Origin: Clostridia bacterium | Lineage (GTDB): Bacteria > Bacillota_A > Clostridia > Christensenellales > Aristaeellaceae | NCBI GenBank assembly: GCA_025997215.1 | Contig: BNUH01000011.1 | Coordinates: forward strand, 1-58,018 | DNA length: 58,018 bases | Direction: 5' to 3' | Part shown: one piece after another, positions 53,021 through 58,018 of the stretch | How positions within the stretch are numbered: position 1 is the first letter of the stretch | Layout: each line of letters opens with the position of its first letter | Program-made: the position numbers and the translations under genes | The notes under the pieces: generated by a model | Databases searched by the model: none | What the model was told of the DNA's origin: nothing | The model's input: only the letters and a program-made list of their open reading frames with translations

Positions 53021-53869
53021 ATGACCGCAGAGACCCGCCGCCGATGGGCTGAAATGATCGGGTACGCGGCCGGACTGATCATCATGTCGGCCGCTTACCC
53101 GCTATTTTTCCTGGCGAACGACATCGCGCCGGGGGGATTGTCGGGCGTTGCGATGCTGCTGCGCGAGTGGCTGCCGCTTAACGTGGGCATGATGACCTTT
53201 ATACTTAACTTACCTTTATTTGTGCTGGGGTATCGGCAGCGGGGTTTCGCGTTCATAGCGCGGTCATTCCTCGCCATGACTGTTACGTCCATGCTGATCG
53301 ACGCGCTGCCATTCGCGCCGCTGACTCGGGATCCGCTACTGGCGGCGCTGGGCGGCGGCGCGCTGCTGGGCATCGGTCTGGGCCTGGTGATCCGCGCGAA
53401 TGCCACGACGGGCGGCACAGATATGGCCGCGATGATGCTGCACAAGCGTTTCCCAATATTATCCATCGGCGGTATACTGCTGGCCATAGATTGTGTGGTG
53501 ATACTGGGCGCGGCGGTGGTATTCGAGCCACAGTCCGCCTTGTACGCGCTGGCGGCGCTGTACGTATCCACGCGCACGATGGACGCGGTGGTGACAGGAT
53601 TCGACACGGCGAAGGCATTCTTTATCATTTCGGATGAACACGCGGTTATCGCGCAAAAAATCATGACGGAATTGGAGCGCGGCGTTACATTACTACACAG
53701 CAAAGGCGCGTACACGGGCGCGGAACGCGAGGTGCTCCTGTGCGTTGTAACGCGCACCCAAGCGCCGCAGCTACGCCGGATCGTGTTAGCCGCCGACCCG
53801 AAGGCGTTCCTGATCGCCACCGAGGTCAGGGAGGCGATGGGCGAGGGGTTTGAAAAGACTATCGTGTAA
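53021..53869 (+). CDS. YitT family membrane protein (DUF2179)
   Basis: Protein of 282 residues with GGAGGAATACTGA before the ATG. Five or six membrane helices span residues ~12-185 (GLIIMSAAYPLFFLANDIAP, MMTFILNLPLFVLGY, ALLGIGLGLVIRANATTGGT, SIGGILLAIDCVVILGAAVV). PGGLSGVAMLL and ATTGGTDMAAMMLHK are family hallmarks. The C-terminal DUF2179 domain starts at about TMDAVVTGFDTAKAFFIIS and ends VVTRTQAPQLRRIVLAADPK. The role of YitT proteins is poorly defined. Its stop is 14 bases from the convergent zinc permease gene. Confidence 0.9.
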   Translation: MTAETRRRWAEMIGYAAGLIIMSAAYPLFFLANDIAPGGLSGVAMLLREWLPLNVGMMTFILNLPLFVLGYRQRGFAFIARSFLAMTVTSMLIDALPFAPLTRDPLLAALGGGALLGIGLGLVIRANATTGGTDMAAMMLHKRFPILSIGGILLAIDCVVILGAAVVFEPQSALYALAALYVSTRTMDAVVTGFDTAKAFFIISDEHAVIAQKIMTELERGVTLLHSKGAYTGAEREVLLCVVTRTQAPQLRRIVLAADPKAFLIATEVREAMGEGFEKTIV

Positions 53870-53883
53870 TAATTATTCCTTAT

Positions 53884-54711
53884 TCACAAGCGTACGCGGC
53901 GGCCGATCAGCAGCGACACAGCGTAACAGAATGCCAGCAGCAGCACGATCGTCGCACCCGCCGCAGTCCCTATCACCAGCGACAGCATCAGGCCGACGAC
54001 ACCGCACACCAACGCCAGCGTCACCGCGCCCAGCAGATAACCGCTGGTATTCCGCGCTAGGTTGCGCGCGCACGCCGCCGGAATCACCAGCATGGCGTTA
54101 ATCATGAGGATTCCCACCCAGCGGATGGAGAGCATCACAACCAGCGCGAGTACGCATGCGAATCCCGTCTCCACGATTCGCACCGGGATGCCTCGGCTTT
54201 GGGCCAGCGCTGGGTTTGCGTTCAGCAGGAGCAGACGATTATACCGGAATATGCAATATATTGTCACAAGGAATAATGCCGCGCCCAGCGGCGGCAGGTC
54301 ACTCGGCGCGATGGAGAGCAAGTCTCCCACCAGATAATTGGAATATTTAGCGAACTCCCCACGCAGCGACAGCAGCACCACGCCCAGCGCCATCGCGGTG
54401 GACGAGAATACGCCGATGGTCGTATCGGTCGATGCCGCGCCGCGCGACTTGACGAAGCACAGCAGCACGGCGAACGCCACGCCGAATGCCAGCATCGCCC
54501 ACAGCGGCGTCCTAAGTCCCAGCAGAAACCCCAGCGCGATGCCAGTAAGCGCGGAGTGTCCCAGCGAGTCCGAAAAGAATGCCAACTGCCCGTTCACTAC
54601 CAGCGTACCCAGCGCACCGACCATCGGCGCAAACAGCAGCACCCCGATCAGCGCGTACCGCACGAACGAATAATGCGTCCAACTATATAAGAATTCTTGT
54701 AATATACTCAT
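53884..54711 (-). CDS. znuB: Zinc/manganese ABC transporter permease
   Basis: ABC-3 family permease of 275 residues, last gene of the zinc operon. Start at MSILQEFLYS (two adjacent ATGs follow the znuC stop TAG). About eight helices; family motifs are LYSWTHYSFVRYALIGVLL, MVGALGTLVVNGQLAFFSDS, LGHSALTGIALGFLLG and SIRWVGILMINAMLVIPAA. It forms the channel for metal delivered by ZnuA and energised by ZnuC. Spacing to znuC is a few bases with a GTAGGAT site inside the end of that gene. Confidence 0.92.
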   Translation of the reverse strand: MSILQEFLYSWTHYSFVRYALIGVLLFAPMVGALGTLVVNGQLAFFSDSLGHSALTGIALGFLLGLRTPLWAMLAFGVAFAVLLCFVKSRGAASTDTTIGVFSSTAMALGVVLLSLRGEFAKYSNYLVGDLLSIAPSDLPPLGAALFLVTIYCIFRYNRLLLLNANPALAQSRGIPVRIVETGFACVLALVVMLSIRWVGILMINAMLVIPAACARNLARNTSGYLLGAVTLALVCGVVGLMLSLVIGTAAGATIVLLLAFCYAVSLLIGRRVRL

Positions 54712-54715
54712 CATC

Positions 54716-55495
54716 CTACACACCCACGCTGGGGAATAAACTCTTGAATGCTCCTGCCGACAGCACCTCTGCGGCAGTGCCCTGGGCCAGTACCGTCCGG
54801 TTGAGCAGAACCACGCGGTCGGCATAGCGACTAACCATGTTGAAGTCATGCGTTATCAGCAGGATACTGACGTCGAGCGTCCGGCGCAAATCATCCACTA
54901 TTTTGTAGAACCGCTCGCGGCCTTCGGCGTCCAGACCGGAGACGGGTTCATCCAGTAATAATATATTAGGCGTAGGCCAAAGCGCTAGCGCCAGCAGCAC
55001 GCGCTGGGCCTCGCCGCCGGACAGCGCGCCGATGCGTCGATCGATGAGTGCATCCGCGCCAACCTTAGACAGCGACTCGGCAACGACATCCCGATGCCGC
55101 TTATTGGGCGGCAGGAATACAGGACGCGTGAATAGGCTCGCACGCATAAAATCCAGCACCGTTACCGGGGCGAGGCGGTCCACCGCCAGCGACTGGGGCA
55201 CGTAGCCGATCTTCGGCGCGCGGATGCGCCCGTCCTTCGCGTCGGTGAACGTGATCGAACCACCGTGCGCCGTAACACCAAGCAACGCTTCAAACAGCGT
55301 CGTCTTGCCCGCGCCGTTCGGACCGATGATGCAGGACAGCTCTCCGCAATGGATGTGCAAGTTAATGCCATCGAGTATCCGCAGACCCTCACGCTCGACG
55401 GTCAGTCCTGCCGTCTTAAGGCAGCACGCGCCGCAGGCCTCGCGCTCGCCTAGGCCGAAGGGATGGCGCGGCTGTTTCTCTGATAATGCGCTCAT
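54716..55495 (-). CDS. znuC: Zinc/manganese ABC transporter ATP-binding protein
   Basis: ATPase of 259 residues. An N-terminal extension carries EACGACCLKT, a three-Cys cluster seen in Clostridial homologues that may sense or bind metal. Walker A is GPNGAGKTTLFEAL, Q-loop VPQSLAVD, signature LSGGEAQRVLLALAL, Walker B NILLLDEPVSGLDAEG and H-loop LLITHDFNM. The start ATG shares a base with the znuA stop (TAATG). Confidence 0.93.
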   Translation of the reverse strand: MSALSEKQPRHPFGLGEREACGACCLKTAGLTVEREGLRILDGINLHIHCGELSCIIGPNGAGKTTLFEALLGVTAHGGSITFTDAKDGRIRAPKIGYVPQSLAVDRLAPVTVLDFMRASLFTRPVFLPPNKRHRDVVAESLSKVGADALIDRRIGALSGGEAQRVLLALALWPTPNILLLDEPVSGLDAEGRERFYKIVDDLRRTLDVSILLITHDFNMVSRYADRVVLLNRTVLAQGTAAEVLSAGAFKSLFPSVGV

Positions 55496-56397
55496 TATTT
55501 ATTACCGTTGGCGAAGGCGGCCAGCAGAGCGGCCAGGTTATTCCGCATCGCGTTGAAGTAGACCTCTGTGTCAGGCACGCCTTCCATAGGATACGCCGCC
55601 GTATCCAGGAACCGGATGGCCGCGCCCGTCTCGCGCGACACCGTTTCGGCGGCGGACAAATCCGACTCGCGCTCCGCGAATATCACGCCGATACCCGCGT
55701 CGCGGATGATGTCGATAACCTTCGCCAATTCTCGCGCGCTGGGCGGGGCGTCGGGATCGTCGGTCAGCACGGCCGCGACCGTCAGCCCGTACGCATTCGC
55801 GAAATATTCGAACGCGGGATGGAACGTCACGATCGCCTCGCCCGCGTAAGGCAGGAGCGCGGCGATCAACTCGGCGTCCAACGAGGCGTAGGATTCGGCG
55901 GCGTTCGCGCGGTTACGCTCGATGGCTTCGGATTGGCTGGGCAGCAGCGCCTTCAGCGTATCGGCCAGCGTATCCAGCTGGATCGAGGCGTAACGCGGAT
56001 TCAGCCACGTATGCGGGTTGAATTCGCCGTGCTCACCTTCGCCGGGCAGCAGCGGCAGCGTATCGGCCGTGCGGACAATCTTCGCGGTTAGGCTCGGCAA
56101 AATGCTGTCGAGGAATGGCTCCATGCCCGCGCCATTCAGCGCGACCAGCGCGGAATCCGCCAGCATCCGACGATCCGACGCCGTTATCTGATAATCATGC
56201 GCGCACCCGGCGTTGACCGTCGACAGACAAGACACGCCAACGTTCGACAGGCCGTCCGACAGCTGCCGCAGCATGCAGTATACAGGATAAATCGAGGCGG
56301 TCAATTGCGTTACTGGGGGCGGCGCGGCACAGCCCTGCGCCATGAACAGCAGGGCGATTGCGGCGATAACCGCCAGAATCCGACGCGATAGCCTCAC
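55495..56397 (-). CDS. znuA: Zinc-binding ABC transporter lipoprotein
   Basis: Cluster A-I substrate-binding protein of 300 residues. The lipobox is AQGC (LLFMAQGC), so it is anchored outside. SIYPVYCMLRQL is the typical start of the mature domain. Probable metal ligands are His in GCAHDYQIT, His in NPHTWLNP, His in VTFHPAFEYFA and the acidic residue in IFAERESD. A short acidic/His-poor loop (GEGEHGEF) replaces the long His-rich loop of proteobacterial ZnuA. It overlaps the regulator gene by four bases upstream and znuC by one downstream. Confidence 0.92.
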   Translation of the reverse strand: MRLSRRILAVIAAIALLFMAQGCAAPPPVTQLTASIYPVYCMLRQLSDGLSNVGVSCLSTVNAGCAHDYQITASDRRMLADSALVALNGAGMEPFLDSILPSLTAKIVRTADTLPLLPGEGEHGEFNPHTWLNPRYASIQLDTLADTLKALLPSQSEAIERNRANAAESYASLDAELIAALLPYAGEAIVTFHPAFEYFANAYGLTVAAVLTDDPDAPPSARELAKVIDIIRDAGIGVIFAERESDLSAAETVSRETGAAIRFLDTAAYPMEGVPDTEVYFNAMRNNLAALLAAFANGNK

Positions 56398-57149
56398 AGC
56401 GTAATCTCAATCCGCGCCACGCGCCCGACAAACGAAACCTGTTCCAGCGGCAGTGCCTCCGCTTCGAACTCCTGGTCGTATGACTGCAAGGTAACGCGAT
56501 TATTGTCGGACAGTTTAATCTTGCGCAGCGCGCGGTGGCCATTGAATTCAACCAGCATGATCGCGCCGTCGATGGGGCTTTGCGCTGGCAGGATCAGCGC
56601 CAGGTCTCCCGGCAGTATCCGAAATCCTCGACACGACGCGTCCGGCGCGCGGAAGTAGAGCACCTTATCCGGCGCTCCGCCCTCGATGCGCCCGCCGACG
56701 ATGGGCAGGACGCGGTTATCGACGACCTTCCAGCCGGCGTCGTAGACGGGCACTTGCCGGAGCACCTCGGACAGCGCGCTGAGGAATATCCCGCCGCCGT
56801 CCTCAGTCCGCGCGGGCAGGGACGCCACGGTCTGGGCTAGTCCAATCGGCGGCGGCTCGGACGCTCGGACGCGCGAATACGCGCCATTATCATCTGCGTT
56901 GATTTTCTGAGCGGTGGCGGCCAGGTCAGCGGCGGCGGCGATAGCATCCAGCGAGAATTCCGCTTCATTCTGCTGCTCCAGGCCGATGCGCTTGAGTATG
57001 CGCCGCGCCTGGTCGTCCGCGATGATGCGGCTTCCAGCCTCGACGTCGATGAGGTATTTATCGGCTATGCCGCACATGCGCGCGACCTGCTTAGTCGTCA
57101 TGCCGCGGCGTGTCCGCTCCAGTTTCAGCAAATCCCCTAGTCTGCTCAT
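56394..57149 (-). CDS. XRE HTH regulator with S24/LexA-like C-terminal domain, first gene of the zinc operon
   Basis: Transcription regulator of 251 residues, start at MSRLGDLL after GGAGGATTCC. The HTH is LGDLLKLERTRRGMTTKQVA and CGIADKYLIDVEAGSRI. A linker ~70-110 leads to a C-terminal beta domain (residues ~140-251) with GFRILPGDLALILPAQSPID, MLVEFNGHRALRKIKLS and LEQVSFVGRVARIEITL. That pattern is the S24 peptidase-like fold of LexA/CI proteins without an obvious Ser-Lys dyad, so self-cleavage is doubtful. The four-base overlap with znuA makes it a likely regulator of zinc uptake and of itself; that is inference. Confidence 0.8.
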   Translation of the reverse strand: MSRLGDLLKLERTRRGMTTKQVARMCGIADKYLIDVEAGSRIIADDQARRILKRIGLEQQNEAEFSLDAIAAAADLAATAQKINADDNGAYSRVRASEPPPIGLAQTVASLPARTEDGGGIFLSALSEVLRQVPVYDAGWKVVDNRVLPIVGGRIEGGAPDKVLYFRAPDASCRGFRILPGDLALILPAQSPIDGAIMLVEFNGHRALRKIKLSDNNRVTLQSYDQEFEAEALPLEQVSFVGRVARIEITL

Positions 57150-57163
57150 GGAATCCTCCGGAA

Positions 57164-57233
57164 TCTATATAGAATCAAAATGGAATACAAAAGTCATTAT
57201 TCCGATGGTAATATAGTCGGCGGCGAATGTCAA
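57164..57233 (-). promoter_or_regulatory. Promoter and operator region of the zinc operon
   Basis: On the minus strand TTGACA (57233-57228), 17 bases, TACCAT (57210-57205). Right after the -10 lies an inverted repeat GGAATA-N10-TATTCC (57182-57187 and 57198-57203), and nearer the start a palindrome TCTATATAGA (57164-57173). Either may bind the operon's own regulator. Confidence 0.55.
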
Positions 57234-57268
57234 GGACAGTGAAAATATAACGCAGTACCTAATTAGCT

Positions 57269-58018
57269 CTAAATCACAACATCAGGGTAGAGATGTTTTA
57301 GCTTGATGCGGGCGTCGGCAGTGGTGAAATGCCACTCGACGCCTTTCTGAGACGCATTGCGCCTGGAATGCCAGGCAGATAGTTCTTCATTTAGCATCTC
57401 TATAGTTGGAATGCGGCGTTTGCCGAGACATTGAATCGATAATGCGGAAAGCTCGACTTCTGCAATATCAAGCCATGAACCATGCTTTGGCGTGAAATGA
57501 ATTTCAAGTCGCTGTGCCAATCTTAATGCCTCTGCAGGAGAAAATTTCTTGTAAAGCGAAGCGACTGTATGCGTATTCAGGTTGTCCATGACAAGAACCA
57601 CCTTCTGCGCATCAGTATACTGCTCGTCGAGCAGCCATTTGATTTGCTCAGCCCAGTCCTCGCAAGTACGCTGCGGTAAAGCCAAAGTGTGACGCCAACC
57701 TGCAAGCGGTTCGGTGAACATAAAAATAGAACATGTGCCTTTTCTATCGTACTCGCAATCGTATTTCTCTTTGTGATTCGTCTCGCTCATCGAAATGGGT
57801 TCAACATGATCCTCGACAAACTGAAATGGTTTTTCGTCCATGCAAACGACCGGATGTTCTTTGTCATACGGCCTTGCATAGACCTCTAAGATATCCTCCA
57901 TTTTTGCTACAAATTCTGCGTTTTGTTTTGGCGGAATACACCACATTTTGCTCAAATGAGGCTTATATTTCGTTTTTTTAAAAGCGTATGCACCGAAACA
58001 TCTGAAATGCTTTCAATA
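57269..58018 (-). mobile_element. IS630-family transposase, 3' part, with possible -1 frameshift
   Basis: Transposase of a Tc1/mariner-like DDE family running off the right edge. The DDE residues are in VVCMDEKPFQ, VLVMDNLNTH and WLDIAEVELS; WRHTLALPQRT and HFTPKHGSWL are typical. The visible main frame covers 57269-57993. Reading upstream, the protein-like sequence IESISDVSVHTLLKK lies in a different frame and joins TKYKPHLSKMWCIPP only by a -1 shift on seven A residues (57979-57973 on the minus strand). This could be programmed frameshifting, a disabling mutation or a homopolymer error. The left end of the element lies within ~57230-57268, but no inverted repeat pair can be confirmed in the window. 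Confidence 0.8.

Overview
The window looks like a chromosomal segment of a GC-rich, endospore-forming Firmicute, most likely an uncultured member of the Clostridia. The evidence is spoIIE, sigG, the dprA-topA-trmFO-hslV-hslU neighbourhood typical of Firmicutes, strong GGAGG ribosome sites, consensus sigma-A promoters and perfect Spo0A boxes. The exact lineage cannot be fixed from sequence reading alone.

Layout. 1-5690: a minus-strand operon of six phage tail-tip genes with its own sigma-A promoter and no head, portal or tape-measure genes upstream. 5800-9180: a membrane TPR protein, an XRE regulator, a hypoxanthine-DNA glycosylase and xpt. 9181-9753: a long inverted repeat whose 135-bp arms are themselves built of hairpins. 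9794-16396: hslU, hslV, trmFO, topA and dprA, tightly packed on the minus strand. 16420-16630: a second array of GC-rich hairpins with a 29-bp direct repeat. 16643-24869: a membrane protein, an esterase with upp, a secreted protein, recQ (apparently leaderless), a pyruvyl transferase-like protein, an FtsJ-fold methyltransferase and asnS. 25013-30035: two large secreted peptidoglycan-binding/SH3 proteins. 30289-35614: tRNA-Leu(GAG), recX, a lipoprotein, tRNA-Leu(TAA), spoIIE under apparent Spo0A control, a lone siderophore-type ABC ATPase and tRNA-Arg(CCT). 35694-39180: a one-carbon operon of metF, etfB, etfA and a corrinoid-type methyl-THF methyltransferase. 39185-44785: an acidic hypothetical protein and a gyrB/gyrA-type topoisomerase pair. 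44937-48143: a Phd-like small protein, trpS, an M23 peptidase and sigG. 48197-50649: two divergent genes, each behind a sigma-K-like promoter, that look like spore-surface components. 50788-53869: membrane pyrophosphatase and a YitT protein. 53884-57149: a zinc uptake operon led by an XRE/S24-like regulator. 57269-end: the 3' part of an IS630-type transposase with a possible -1 frameshift at seven A residues.

How the parts fit. Three sporulation levels are represented: Spo0A-type control (spoIIE), forespore sigma G (sigG with a sigma-G-like promoter), and mother-cell sigma K (a signal-less C-type lectin/pilin-like protein and a small SIALSEAALSHILNADGEK protein). The most interesting observations are this divergent candidate spore-surface pair, the metF-etfBA-methyltransferase operon (an ETF linked to methylene-THF reduction), the orphan tail-tip operon and the two structured repeat arrays. 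All functions are inferred from motifs and context; no database search was run.
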